Counted from the first letter of the stretch, positions 50,715 to 60,428 are shown. The stretch: DNA of 64,000 nt from CAILUG01 sp903844415 (GCA_947477655.1 CANJTS010000002.1:186001-250000); one strand, 5' to 3'. The notes: a model not told the origin generated them from the sequence alone. Program-made: numbers and translations.

Positions 50715-51908
50715 ATGATGCATGACATATCCCTGGCATATTCTAAATCCGGTACGCTCTGGAAGCGCCATCTTTCCAGTCATCACGCACAGATAGAAAC
50801 TCTTTTAGATAATCGGCAACTACATGGTTCGGTAAAGATGCGGGTTAAGGATTTGGAAAGTCTGAGTGAAAAATGCAGTTTTCTTACTCGTTCCACTGGC
50901 GATTTGCATCCTCAAATCGGCGATCTGCTGGGTTTGCGAATTGTGGTTCCTTTCCAGGAAGAAGTGGAACAAGTAATAGAACTGTTACGAGCACATTTCA
51001 ACATCGAAGCTATCGAACGTAAATCTGAAAAACTTAGCTTTCGCGAATTTGCTTACGATGCTGTGCATGTGGAAATCCCGCTAGAGGAAGATATTGACTT
51101 GCCACAATGCTGCAAAAAAGTGATTGAAGTCCAGGTTCGTACCACTCTGCAGGATGCTTGGGCCGATGTGGAGCATGAATTGATTTACAAAAATCATTTT
51201 CGTTTTCCCAGAAGTGATGCTCTGCGCAAGAAGTTGGCAGCAGTAAATGCCAGTCTTAGTTTAGCTGACATTATTTTTCAGGAAATACGTGATTCACAAA
51301 AAGATATGGCCAAATGGGGGCAGGAACGATTTCAAGCACTCCTGCATCCGTCAATAGAACGTATTGAACCCTTGCTCAGTGTCGAAATGGCGCCATTACC
51401 ACAAGCCACTTTGCCGGGAATTGAAGAAGTAGGTGATAGTAATCGAGCAGAGATAGAACATAATCTGATGTTGGGTCTTAAGGCCCATAAAGTTTTCGAT
51501 TACGCAACGGCAGTCGAATTTTATACTAAAGCTCTTGCTTGCGATCCGGAGCTTGCTGCTCGCTCCATTGTTTTCAGTCACCGCGGCATGGCATATTTCT
51601 CTCTAGAGCAAGAATCACTAGCCCTCAGTGATTTCAATCGCAGTTTCCAGTGTGACACACACAATTATCGCGCCCTGAATTATCGTGCCATGGTGTTACG
51701 CCGAATGGGTTACGTAGAACCGGCACTAGAAAGTTTTACCTTGTCGTTAGAGCTTGCGCCTCAGCAGGTAGACGTTTACTTCTTGCGCGCACAAACGCTG
51801 GTTGAAATTGAAGAACTGGTGCGTGCCAAGGCAGATTTGCGTAGAACACTAGAGTTGGAACCGACCCACAAAGAAGCGTATGCCCTCTTGCAAAAAATCA
51901 AACCATGA
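50715..51908 (+). CDS. RelA/SpoT-type (p)ppGpp synthetase domain fused to TPR repeats
   Basis: A 397-residue cytosolic protein. Residues 10-220 form a RelA/SpoT nucleotidyltransferase domain. VKMRVKDLESLSEK at 40-53, GDLLGLRIVV at 69-78 and IEVQVRTTLQDAWADVEHELIYK at 137-159 (shown in part: EVQVRT, WADVEHEL) are conserved synthetase motifs. The usual YRSxH is replaced by YDAVH at 114-118. There is no HD hydrolase domain, so it is a synthetase-only enzyme of the small-alarmone kind. Residues 235-397 form at least three TPR units (AHKVFDYATAVEFYTKAL, RGMAYFSLEQESLALSDF, YFLRAQTLVEIEELVRAKADL). TPRs probably bind a partner that controls activity. Substrate nucleotide is not known. Confidence 0.85.
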   Translation: MMHDISLAYSKSGTLWKRHLSSHHAQIETLLDNRQLHGSVKMRVKDLESLSEKCSFLTRSTGDLHPQIGDLLGLRIVVPFQEEVEQVIELLRAHFNIEAIERKSEKLSFREFAYDAVHVEIPLEEDIDLPQCCKKVIEVQVRTTLQDAWADVEHELIYKNHFRFPRSDALRKKLAAVNASLSLADIIFQEIRDSQKDMAKWGQERFQALLHPSIERIEPLLSVEMAPLPQATLPGIEEVGDSNRAEIEHNLMLGLKAHKVFDYATAVEFYTKALACDPELAARSIVFSHRGMAYFSLEQESLALSDFNRSFQCDTHNYRALNYRAMVLRRMGYVEPALESFTLSLELAPQQVDVYFLRAQTLVEIEELVRAKADLRRTLELEPTHKEAYALLQKIKP

Positions 51909-51977
51909 CAGGTTTGCAATGCAGTAATAACTCGTCAAATAAGCCGTTTCAATGCCCTAGACTCAGTGTTAACATGC

Positions 51978-52006
51978 GCCGCTTTCCTGTCAAAAGCGGC
52001 TTTTTT
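51978..52006 (+). terminator. Intrinsic terminator between the RelA/SpoT-TPR gene and purK
   Basis: GCCGCTTT (51978-51985), loop CCTGTCA, AAAGCGGC (51993-52000), then TTTTTT. It ends 27 bases before the purK ATG, so the purK promoter must lie in or just after this short space or overlap the hairpin. Confidence 0.9.
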
Positions 52007-52033
52007 GCGCAAAAAAGTGACTTCTAAGCAAAC

Positions 52034-53173
52034 ATGAAAGCTTTCTATCAAGACTTTAAATTGGGCATATTGGGCGGCGGACAATTAGGCCGCATGTTGA
52101 TTGGGTCCTGCACCAATTTTGATATATTCACAGCTGTTCTCGATCCTTCCGAAGTTGCACCTTGCAAACATATTGCCTCCTCTTTCCACTTAGGTTCAAT
52201 CACAGATTTCGCCACTGTTTATAATTTTGGCAAACAGGTTGATTTGCTTACAATCGAAATTGAAAACGTTAATGTCGAAGCCTTATATCAACTTGAAACG
52301 GAAGGTAAGGCAGTTTACCCACAGCCCCGTGTCATCGAAATAATTCAAGACAAACGTAAACAAAAACAGTTCTATCTTGAACATGGCATTCCAACAGCGG
52401 ACTTTGTGTTGGTCGAAAATCGTGCTGACATCCTGCACAATATTGCCCGTTTGCCAGCTTTTAACAAACTTGGCAAAGGTGGTTACGATGGCGGGGGAGT
52501 CCAACGAATTGAAAGTGTCAGTGACATAGATAAGGCCTTTGATGCGCCTGGATTGCTGGAGCAATATATTGATTTCGATCGCGAAATATCTGTAATTGTT
52601 GCGCGTAATGCCAAAGGTGAGGTTGCAGTATTTCCAGCCGTCGAATGTGTGTTTCATGCCGACCACAATTTGGTTGATTATTTATTGTCACCGAGTTCTG
52701 CTGCTCCCGCCATTTTGCACAGAGCAGATACAATTGCCAGACAAGTAGTAGAAAGTCTGCAACTAGTTGGTTTGCTAGCGGTAGAAATGTTCGTGACAAA
52801 AAGTGGAGAAGTACTCGTTAATGAAGTAGCGCCACGCCCCCATAACAGTGGTCATCAAACCATTAATGCTAATTACACATCGCAATATGAGCAACACCTT
52901 CGCGCAATTTTGAATTTGCCACTGGGTGCTACCACCTTGAAATCTCCATCAGCAATGGTGAATCTGCTCGGTGCAGAAGGGTTCAGCGGTGTAGCGCGAT
53001 ACGAAGGTGTGGAACAATTACTGCAAATTTCAGGCGTTAGTTTATTTCTCTATGGTAAAAAATTTACCCGACCGCAACGCAAAATGGGACATATCACTAT
53101 TTTAGATGTAGATGTAAATCGCTTGCTTGAAAAAGTGGAAATGGTCAAAAAAGTAATCAAGGTGGTAGTATAA
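52034..53173 (+). CDS. purK: 5-(carboxyamino)imidazole ribonucleotide synthase
   Basis: A 379-residue ATP-grasp enzyme that carboxylates AIR with bicarbonate and ATP in purine synthesis. The N-terminal LGILGGGQLGRML, the ATP-grasp segments FNKLGKGGYDGGGVQ and LEQYIDFDREISVIVARN, and NEVAPRPHNSGHQTINA are family signatures. The purE gene follows on the same strand after 165 bases. The order purK-purE is the reverse of E. coli purEK. Regulation by PurR cannot be judged, since I see no PurR-like box. Confidence 0.96.
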   Translation: MKAFYQDFKLGILGGGQLGRMLIGSCTNFDIFTAVLDPSEVAPCKHIASSFHLGSITDFATVYNFGKQVDLLTIEIENVNVEALYQLETEGKAVYPQPRVIEIIQDKRKQKQFYLEHGIPTADFVLVENRADILHNIARLPAFNKLGKGGYDGGGVQRIESVSDIDKAFDAPGLLEQYIDFDREISVIVARNAKGEVAVFPAVECVFHADHNLVDYLLSPSSAAPAILHRADTIARQVVESLQLVGLLAVEMFVTKSGEVLVNEVAPRPHNSGHQTINANYTSQYEQHLRAILNLPLGATTLKSPSAMVNLLGAEGFSGVARYEGVEQLLQISGVSLFLYGKKFTRPQRKMGHITILDVDVNRLLEKVEMVKKVIKVVV

Positions 53174-53338
53174 AAAAGTAGTTTAAATAGTGGTGTATGC
53201 AGCACCAATGTCTGATTGGGTTTAAGCTGTATTAGAGTGCCATTGAGCAGTTTTTCGTGGTTTAGTCTGAAATTTTGGTAGTGAAAGCGTCTAATAGTTA
53301 TAAGTAATCAACATGCCCAACCAACATGAGCAAACAAG

Positions 53339-53893
53339 ATGAGCAAAATAAAACCCCAAGGCTTGGCTAAGCGTCAAACAAACTCCAAGGCATTGGCAAA
53401 AGTAGGCATCATCATGGGCAGTGCCTCTGATTTGCCTGTCATGCAAGCTGCTGCCGACATCCTCGGACAATTTTGCATCCCTTATGAAATTGCCGTGGTG
53501 TCTGCGCATAGAACACCAGAGGTCATGTTTGAATATGCCAATACTGCGCGCGAACGTGGTCTTAGTGTCATCATTGCCGGTGCAGGTGGTGCAGCGCATT
53601 TGCCCGGTATGGTGGCATCGATTACTACCTTGCCGGTTATTGGTGTGCCCATCAAATCGAGCAATTCCATCGACGGCTGGGACTCAATTCTATCCATGGT
53701 ACAAATGCCCGCAGGAATTCCGGTGGCAACAGTTGCCCTCAATGGGGCACTGAATGCAGGTGTGCTGGCTGTTGAGATTCTTGGCACCAGTTCGCTTGAA
53801 GTTGCAGCCCAATTGGCAGATTACAAAAAGTCCCTGAAGCAAAAGGTGCAAGAGATGAATAACAATATTCCAAATGCTACTGATCGAAAATAA
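53339..53893 (+). CDS. purE: N5-carboxyaminoimidazole ribonucleotide mutase
   Basis: A 184-residue class I PurE that moves the carboxylate made by PurK onto C4 of the imidazole. VGIIMGSASDLPVM, VVSAHRTPE with the catalytic His, AGAGGAAHLPGMVA and GVPIKSSNSIDGWDSILS are seen. The N-terminal 22 residues are Lys/Gln-rich and longer than in E. coli, while the core has the usual length. A frame opening at the earlier ATG (53326) ends after 15 codons and is not the gene. Confidence 0.96.
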   Translation: MSKIKPQGLAKRQTNSKALAKVGIIMGSASDLPVMQAAADILGQFCIPYEIAVVSAHRTPEVMFEYANTARERGLSVIIAGAGGAAHLPGMVASITTLPVIGVPIKSSNSIDGWDSILSMVQMPAGIPVATVALNGALNAGVLAVEILGTSSLEVAAQLADYKKSLKQKVQEMNNNIPNATDRK

Positions 53894-54026
53894 CTACATG
53901 TTTTAGATGCATCAACCCAGCTTGAAATGTGGACAAATGTGATTTTGCCTGTAGCTGTCTGCTGGTATAATCGTGCCCTGTCCAAATCGGACATCCTCCC
54001 ATTTCTTTTACTACACGGATATTGCA

Positions 54027-55217
54027 ATGTTTCAATCGATTGAACGTCGCCCACCTGATCCAATTCTGGGTTTGTCTGCATCTTATAAAAACGATACCAA
54101 TCCTAAAAAAGTAGATCTTGGTGTTGGTATATACAAGGATGAGGCTGGTAACTGCCCCGTGATGAAAGCGGTAAAAACTGCAGAAAATAAACTCTGGCAA
54201 ACAGAAGACTCCAAATCCTACATCGCGCAGGCTGGCCCAGAATTATTTATAAAACATACTGCTCAATTGTTGCTTGGTGCCGACAGTTCAGCCTTACGAG
54301 ATAATCGAGTTGCCACAGTGTTGGCCCCTGGGGGCTCCGGTTCTTTGCGCGTAGCCGCTGAATTTGTCGCCAGAAATTATCCTGACACTCGCATCTTTGT
54401 CAGTGATCCCACCTGGAACAACCATATTCCACTATTGGGTTCGGCGGGACTGAAGCTGGAACTCTATCCGTATTACGATTATGTATCCCATCAAATCAAG
54501 TTTGACCAGATGATGAGCAAGCTGAAGAATGCAGGCAAAGGTGATTTGGTGCTTATTCATGGCTGCTGTCACAACCCTTGTGGTGCTGATTTGACACACA
54601 GCATGTGGGAAGCCCTCGCCGATGCTGCGCTCAAACAAGGATTTACTCCTTTTGTTGACTTGGCTTATCAAGGTTTGGGTGATGGCCTTGATGAAGATGT
54701 TTATGGTTTGCGTTTGCTCACCGAAACGCTACCGGAAGTGATAGTAGCCAGTTCTAATTCCAAAAACTTTGGTCTGTATCGGGAGCGCACCGGTGCCGTA
54801 ATGGTAATTGCCGATAGTGCAACGGCCGCTGAAGCCGCAGCCAGTCAGGTAGTAGGCACAGCACGCGAGATGTACTCTGTGCCTCCCGCACACGGCGCCG
54901 CGCTGGTCGCGATGATTCTGGACGATGCCACGCTGCGCAACGAGTGGGATGCCGAACTTACCGAAATGCGCGATCGTATCAATGGTTTACGTGCCACTTT
55001 AGTGAACAAACTCAAAGCCAAAAGTGGAAATAATGATTTCTCCTTCATCCAGAATGAAAAAGGCATGTTTTCATTTCTCGGGTTGACACCTGAACAAGTC
55101 AAGAAACTGATTGGCACTTATAGTATTTACTTGGTGGGTTCCAGTCGTATCAACGTCGCTGGCCTCAATGCTGCCAACATCGACTACACTGTGGATTCCA
55201 TTCTCGCTGTGATGTGA
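54027..55217 (+). CDS. Aromatic-amino-acid/aspartate aminotransferase (class I PLP)
   Basis: A 396-residue PLP enzyme. The ATG at 54027 starts MFQSIERRPPDPILGLSASY, typical of AspC/TyrB, and the longer frame from 53973 is not supported. NDTNPKKVDLGVGIYKDEAG, SDPTWNNHIP, HGCCHNPCGADLT and DLAYQGLGDGLDED are class I signatures. PLP Lys lies in SNSKNFGLYRERTG, and the C-terminal Arg is in GSSRINVAGL. It transfers amino groups between aspartate or aromatic amino acids and 2-oxoglutarate. AspC and TyrB cannot be separated here. It stands alone in a cluster with purine genes. Confidence 0.93.
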   Translation: MFQSIERRPPDPILGLSASYKNDTNPKKVDLGVGIYKDEAGNCPVMKAVKTAENKLWQTEDSKSYIAQAGPELFIKHTAQLLLGADSSALRDNRVATVLAPGGSGSLRVAAEFVARNYPDTRIFVSDPTWNNHIPLLGSAGLKLELYPYYDYVSHQIKFDQMMSKLKNAGKGDLVLIHGCCHNPCGADLTHSMWEALADAALKQGFTPFVDLAYQGLGDGLDEDVYGLRLLTETLPEVIVASSNSKNFGLYRERTGAVMVIADSATAAEAAASQVVGTAREMYSVPPAHGAALVAMILDDATLRNEWDAELTEMRDRINGLRATLVNKLKAKSGNNDFSFIQNEKGMFSFLGLTPEQVKKLIGTYSIYLVGSSRINVAGLNAANIDYTVDSILAVM

Positions 55218-55391
55218 CCGATTTTTTAGGAGTGTTACTTTAGCTCCTGCATTTCCCATGCTCGACTGGGTAATATTAAGCTCAGGTAGCTATTATTCTT
55301 AGGTATTGTTCAGCAGGGCAGAATAACGATTGATCGCGGTGACAAGATAAAGGATGTATTTGCCAACAACCATTTGGAGTGTTTATTTTTC

Positions 55392-55646
55392 ATGCCAATC
55401 TTCGATTACAAATGTCGCTCTTGCTCGCACCAGTTTGAAAAAATGGTGCGCGGCAGTGAGATTGCACTTTGTCCATCCTGCAATCTATCGGATCTGGAAA
55501 AGTTGTTATCTGTGCCAGGGATCAGCACACAAAAATCCAGACAGCATTCGTTCGGAATAGCACAGCAGGCTGCCAAAGCAGTCAAAAAAGAACAGAATCA
55601 CGCCCAGCGTGAGTACGAACGTAATTATATAAAGGATCATTCCTGA
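55392..55646 (+). CDS. FmdB-type zinc ribbon protein
   Basis: An 84-residue protein with MPIFDYKC at the start, the universal opening of FmdB/CxxC zinc ribbon proteins. Zinc ligands are C8, C11, C27 and C30. The C-terminal half is charged and helical (AVKKEQNHAQREYERNY). The function of this family in Gram-negative bacteria is uncertain, and regulatory roles have been suggested. The ATG at 55392 is chosen over an upstream one at 55374 because it gives the conserved MPIF start. Confidence 0.9.
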   Translation: MPIFDYKCRSCSHQFEKMVRGSEIALCPSCNLSDLEKLLSVPGISTQKSRQHSFGIAQQAAKAVKKEQNHAQREYERNYIKDHS

Positions 55647-55701
55647 AATAAGTTTCATTTCTTTGGCTTAGATTGGAGCCTGATGAAAAAGGATAAACGC
55701 C

Positions 55702-58701
55702 TTGCTTAAGTGGATTTTTCGGTTTGTGTGTTTTGCTGTTCTGGGAGCGGCTGGCTGGTTTGAAATACAAACAAGCTACCTGCAGTCAAGAGTGTTCTCC
55801 CGTTTTGCCGATCGCATGACCTTTGATGTGGAAGCAGGGCCGTCCTCAGCCATCATTTTTCCCACATCCGGTCCTTATAATGAACGACAGGGATTTACCC
55901 ATCTTGAGTCGTTAAGCAAAGCCCTCCCGCAACAAGGATATGCAGTAACTCAACAAGCCACATTGTCCAAAGACATGCAGGAATTTATTCGGCTTGGTGG
56001 CAACCCTCCCTACAAAGAAAAATCGCAAACTGGGCTTTCTATTCTCGATAATGACGGGATTGTGCTGCACAACAGTCAACAGCCACAGCGTATATACAAA
56101 GAGTTTGAAGATATCCCTCCCTTGCTTGTTTCCAGCCTGTTATTTATAGAAGACCAGCATTTACTGGAAGAAGAATATCCTGATCGTAACCCAGCTGTAG
56201 ATTGGTGGCGGCTTGGTCAAGTGATACGTGACAACGCCGTCAACACATTTACTAAAAGACCGGAGGCCGCTGGTGCCAGTACCTTGGCGACACAGCTCGA
56301 AAAATTTCGCTACTCACCTGCAGGGCTTACTGTTGATTCGGATGCAAAACTGCTGCAAATGATTTCCGCTTCATTACGCGCCTACCAACACGGCCCCGAC
56401 ACATCCGATGCCCGCCGTCGTATAGTCCTAGACTATATAAACTCCACACCCTTGGCAGGGCGGGTAGGTTTCGGAGAAATCCAAGGCATTGGTGATGGTT
56501 TGTGGGCTTGGTACGGCATTGATTTCGACGTAGCCAATAATTTGCTACGCCAGAATAATAGAGAATTTTTAGTGCAGCAGGCGCAGGTATTCAAGGCAGC
56601 GCTCAGTCTGTTGTTGTCGCAACGACGCCCTTCCTATTATCTGCTGGAGGCGCACGAAGAATTAGCCCAACTCACTGACAGCTATGTGCGAGTACTTGCT
56701 GCCAGTGGTGTGATAGACCCTGGCTTGGAACAGGCAGCACTTGCCCAGCCGCTGAGCTTTCGCGAAAGTTTGCCTGTGCTCGACAGTCCGCCATTCATAA
56801 GGCAAAAAGCTGTCAACAATATCCGCACGGAGTTGTTGTCGCTGCTGGATGTTAAAAGTCTTTACGAACTTGATCGGTTCGACCTCGCAGTTAAAACAAC
56901 GGTGGCAAGCGCAGTTCAACAGAACGTGGAGGATGTATTGCAGAATCTAGTTGATCCAGAGCAGGCGCTTGCGATGGGTCTGATTGGTGAAAAATTGCTG
57001 CAGGCAGATCAACTTGATGCAGTGCGTTTCAGTGTATTGATTTATGAAAGCACACCTGACGGCAACAAGCTAAGAGTACAAACTGATAACCTGAACATGC
57101 CTTTCGATCTTAATGACGGATCCAAGCTTGATTTAGGTTCCACGGCCAAACTAAGAACCCTGATTACCTATTTGCAGATAATTGAAACTTTGTATTACCG
57201 TTATATGAGTACTCCTACAGGTATTCCCTTACAGTCAGTCGATGTTGCTAACGATCCCTTACGCTTGTGGGTGGTGGAGCAATTGAACGAGCAGCCAGAA
57301 ATAACCTTGGAAAAGTTGCTGGAAGCCGCAATGACTCGGCAGTACTCCGCCAGCCCGACTGAATTGTTTTTCACTGCAGGTGGTCAGCACCACTTCAATA
57401 ATTTTGAGCGCAGTGATGATACTCGAGTGATGTCCGTTAATGAGGCGTTCAATCGTTCTGTGAACCTAGTATTTATCCGTTTGATGCGAGATATCAGCCA
57501 TTTTTATATTAATGAAATCCCGGGCATTGATGAGCTGTTAAAAAATGAAGACGGTCCTTTGCGGCAGGCATACCTTGAACGCTTTGCTGATTTTGAGGGC
57601 AAGGAATATCTACAAACCATTTACCGCAGCTACCGCAACCTCAGTGGTGCACAGCTGGTAAAAACATTAGCCATGCACGTTAGTAAGACTCCTTATCGCC
57701 TTGCGATGGCATTTAGAGCGGTGCAACCGAATGCAAGTATTGAAGCCATGACAGCATTTATGGCGCAGCGCCTTATGAATGAAATGCCGGATAAGCCGCA
57801 ATTGCAAAAACTTTACAATCAGTATGGAAGGGACAAATTCAACAGCAACGACCGTGCCTATTTGGCCGGTGTGCATCCTCTGGAACTTTGGTTGGTGGAA
57901 TATCAGTTAGCCAATCCTGGTGCCACTTTTGATGAAATGGTCAATGCCAGTGTGGACGAGCGGCAGACATCTTATGCTTGGTTGTTTAAAACCAGCAGCC
58001 AGAATAAGCAGCTCAATCGTGTTCGTATCATGGTAGAACAAGAAGCCTTTGCTGCCATTCATCGTCAATGGCAACAACTTGGTTACCCCTTTCCAAGTCT
58101 GGTGCCTTCCTTTGCCACAGCTCTGGGAGTTTCGGCGGATCGCCCGCTAGCTTTGGCGCAGCTGATGGGAATCATTGTCAACGATGGGCTCAGCCTACCA
58201 ATAGCCAGCATACAATCTTTGGAATTTGCAGCTGGCACACCGTACGAAACACTTATTCAAGCCACTCCCCAAGTGGGCGAGCGAGTACTGTCGCAGGCCA
58301 TAAGTCGTACCGTGCGTAAGGCCTTGATTGAAATTGTTGAAACCGGAACCGGCCGCCGACTGAGCGGTGTATTCATTGGTCCTGATGGTCAGCCGTTAGC
58401 AGTCGGCGGAAAAACTGGAACTGGTGATCATCGCAGTCGCCGATTTGGTCCTGGACTGCAATTGCTGGAAGAAACAGTGGTCGACCGTAATGCGATTTTT
58501 ACCTTTTTTATAGACGACCGTTTTTTCGGCACGATACTCGCGAGTGTGGGTGGGCCTGCGGCGGGTAATTTCGAATTTACCAGCGGGCTGGCTTCTCAGT
58601 TGCTTAAAATTCTGCAACCAGCCTTGATGCCACTTTTGCATGAAAAAACTGTGTTAAATCCATTGCCCAACAGTGAGTCCTTGGTGCAGATCACCCACTA
58701 A
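55702..58701 (+). CDS. Divergent class A penicillin-binding protein (GT51 plus transpeptidase)
   Basis: A 999-residue inner-membrane, periplasm-facing protein. It starts with TTG after AAAAGGATAA. A single N-terminal anchor is followed by a glycosyltransferase-51 region. That region has EDQHLLEEEYPDRNP in place of the canonical EDxxFxxHxG, and GASTLATQLEK in place of GGSTIxQQ. The transpeptidase domain carries STAK at about 480-483 (active Ser480), RSVN at about 585-588 and KTGTG at about 904-908. Length is well above the PBP1 average. The catalytic Glu of motif I is kept, but His-x-Gly is lost, so polymerase activity may be altered. It probably builds peptidoglycan, though a specialised role is possible. 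Confidence 0.82.
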   Translation: MLKWIFRFVCFAVLGAAGWFEIQTSYLQSRVFSRFADRMTFDVEAGPSSAIIFPTSGPYNERQGFTHLESLSKALPQQGYAVTQQATLSKDMQEFIRLGGNPPYKEKSQTGLSILDNDGIVLHNSQQPQRIYKEFEDIPPLLVSSLLFIEDQHLLEEEYPDRNPAVDWWRLGQVIRDNAVNTFTKRPEAAGASTLATQLEKFRYSPAGLTVDSDAKLLQMISASLRAYQHGPDTSDARRRIVLDYINSTPLAGRVGFGEIQGIGDGLWAWYGIDFDVANNLLRQNNREFLVQQAQVFKAALSLLLSQRRPSYYLLEAHEELAQLTDSYVRVLAASGVIDPGLEQAALAQPLSFRESLPVLDSPPFIRQKAVNNIRTELLSLLDVKSLYELDRFDLAVKTTVASAVQQNVEDVLQNLVDPEQALAMGLIGEKLLQADQLDAVRFSVLIYESTPDGNKLRVQTDNLNMPFDLNDGSKLDLGSTAKLRTLITYLQIIETLYYRYMSTPTGIPLQSVDVANDPLRLWVVEQLNEQPEITLEKLLEAAMTRQYSASPTELFFTAGGQHHFNNFERSDDTRVMSVNEAFNRSVNLVFIRLMRDISHFYINEIPGIDELLKNEDGPLRQAYLERFADFEGKEYLQTIYRSYRNLSGAQLVKTLAMHVSKTPYRLAMAFRAVQPNASIEAMTAFMAQRLMNEMPDKPQLQKLYNQYGRDKFNSNDRAYLAGVHPLELWLVEYQLANPGATFDEMVNASVDERQTSYAWLFKTSSQNKQLNRVRIMVEQEAFAAIHRQWQQLGYPFPSLVPSFATALGVSADRPLALAQLMGIIVNDGLSLPIASIQSLEFAAGTPYETLIQATPQVGERVLSQAISRTVRKALIEIVETGTGRRLSGVFIGPDGQPLAVGGKTGTGDHRSRRFGPGLQLLEETVVDRNAIFTFFIDDRFFGTILASVGGPAAGNFEFTSGLASQLLKILQPALMPLLHEKTVLNPLPNSESLVQITH

Positions 58702-58837
58702 GCTATTGAGCTACGCCATCTGTGGTAGAAAGCGCTGACAAAATGTCAGCGATGTTCAGGCCTAAGTAAATCTCATTACTCTGTACCCCACCATTAAAAG
58801 CCTTTCCTAGACTCCTCAGTGGGTGGGGCTGTCGAGC

Positions 58838-59851
58838 TTACTGCGGTAGGTTGGCGCGATACCTAGCGGCTACTTCCAAGTCGCAGATCTCGGAGGCGGG
58901 CGAAAACTCGAGGTCGGGGCGGTGGTCCCATTGCATTGTCAGTGTGGCTGGCCCACTGAGATAAACCGGGTCTTCCAAGGTGGTCTCATAACGCAGCCGG
59001 GTGTGATCTTCGGTGAGTGTCAGCCGCTCGACTGTGTGTTTGCCTGCACTCGATGGCACGTTCAAGGCAGTGCCGGAGGGATTAGGCTCGAAGGCGATTG
59101 TATCGATGACGAGCGTGTCGCCTTCCCACTTGCCGATGGCGTGCCCATGCAGCGAGGGTTGAACGTCGGCCGGATGTTCTATGTTCATATAAACCGTGCG
59201 GACAACATGTTCGCCCGAGTTTTCGAAGTTCATCACAATTTCATTTTCGCCGATCTGGATCGTGCGCAGCTCGTCGAGTATCGAGAGGATTGGTGTTATG
59301 GGTTCGACAAAACAGAGCCCATCAGAGACCAGTTGTTCTTGAATAGCCCGGCCTGCCGGCGTGACCGGCCAGCCCGCCATGGCTCCGAAACTGGCGCCCA
59401 ATGCCTGCCGTGAGGGAGCCCAGTTACCCTCGAGGGTCGCGGCTGGTGTTAGCGTGCGATCGCGGGCTTTGCCTGCATAGAATGCATGTATTTCGCCATC
59501 TTCGGTCGTAACGTCGAGAATACGGACCTGCTTGCCCCAGCCGCCGCGATTGGGGTTTACGCGCATAACCACCGCGGTGCCGGGCTGGAGCGCCTCCCGG
59601 TTAAGGCCGTCGACGCGAGCCTGCGTAATCGCGAGGCCTTCGCCTTCTACCAACGTTGGCTTGCCGTCAGGACCTAAGGTCTCGACCGTCAAGTACATAT
59701 GCGGGTTTACCCAGTCGAACCGCGCAACGGTTCCTTGAAGCAATAACTCCTGAGTTGTATCGAACATAGCCTGGCTGTGGTGGGCTGAAGCAGTTCCGAC
59801 AACTAGTGCAGTTGCGGTAATTGTAAAAAGTGTAGTTACAAGACGTTTCAT
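58838..59851 (-). CDS. Exported DUF6152-GDTLV fusion protein
   Basis: A 337-residue exported protein with signal peptide ending GTASA. Residues 24-125 match DUF6152 (HHSQAMFDTTQELLLQGTVARF, WVNPHMYL). Residues 140-337 match the GDTLV family (GKWEGDTLVIDTIAFEPNPSG, TVERLTLTEDHTRL, TLEDPVYL). The same two domains are made as separate neighbouring genes at 17624-18010 and 16817-17599, in the same order. This gene diverges from a TonB-dependent receptor. Codon choice appears richer in G and C than in the neighbours, a weak hint of transfer. The function is unknown, but the fusion argues that the two domains cooperate. Confidence 0.75.
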   Translation of the reverse strand: MKRLVTTLFTITATALVVGTASAHHSQAMFDTTQELLLQGTVARFDWVNPHMYLTVETLGPDGKPTLVEGEGLAITQARVDGLNREALQPGTAVVMRVNPNRGGWGKQVRILDVTTEDGEIHAFYAGKARDRTLTPAATLEGNWAPSRQALGASFGAMAGWPVTPAGRAIQEQLVSDGLCFVEPITPILSILDELRTIQIGENEIVMNFENSGEHVVRTVYMNIEHPADVQPSLHGHAIGKWEGDTLVIDTIAFEPNPSGTALNVPSSAGKHTVERLTLTEDHTRLRYETTLEDPVYLSGPATLTMQWDHRPDLEFSPASEICDLEVAARYRANLPQ

Positions 59852-59863
59852 GTTGGAACCCTA

Positions 59864-59909
59864 GTTTAGGAACAAACTAAACGGTATAGATACAATTTAG
59901 AGTTGTCAA
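59864..59909 (-). promoter_or_regulatory. Candidate promoter and inverted repeat before the fusion gene
   Basis: On the minus strand a perfect TTGACA (59909-59904) precedes TATACC (59888-59883) with a short 15-base spacing. Directly downstream GTTTAG-GAACAAA-CTAAAC (59864-59882) forms a 6-bp inverted repeat. That position would suit a repressor. The spacing makes the promoter call tentative. Confidence 0.4.
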
Positions 59910-60428
59910 TTAGATGCGTAAAAGTTTCGAGTAGGCAAAATATTGTAAACATTCCAGAATTAATCAGCGCAATAGAGTTAATGTCAGAAGGGTAGATAGT
60001 TTGACGAGTGTTGGCTACTAAGGTCAGTCTTTAGAGATTGGCGCAGAGGAAGCTTGCTGTTTTGGACGGTTAGCATTGCAATTACTGTGATGTCAGCATT
60101 CAAACTATTTTGTGGCATACAAGACCTCACATATATGAAGCGTTTATGCATTCTTCGCCATACCCGCTAGGTTTGTGAAGCAATAGTCTATTCATGTACC
60201 CAGTTGCAGAATTAACAATGCTTCGAGGGTTAAAAAAGTGTAAATAAAAAGCGTTCTTTAATATAAAAAAATGAAAATTATCGACAAAAATTGTTGGTAA
60301 GTTCGCTTATTAATTTATTTTTTAACATTAATTTAATTTCTTCTGAGTAACTTAGCCGCGTTTACAAAATTGTTTCAGTTGTAGGCAACGCGCACTTAAT
60401 TGTAGTTAAAAAACTAGGAGAATGTAGG
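59910..60428. other. Divergent AT-rich region before the TonB-dependent receptor
   Basis: About 520 bases without a gene, strongly AT-rich toward the right end. I looked for a Fur box and found none of convincing quality. AACTAGGAGAATGTAGG precedes the receptor ATG at 60429 and supplies its ribosome site. Confidence 0.45.

Noticed and set aside
53326..53370. Upstream ATG of purE as alternative start
   Set aside because: The frame opened at 53326 is different from the purE frame and stops after 15 codons.
59910..60428. Fur box before the TonB-dependent receptor
   Set aside because: The AT-rich sequence has scattered partial matches such as AATGAAAATTATC, but no 19-bp palindrome of adequate quality.
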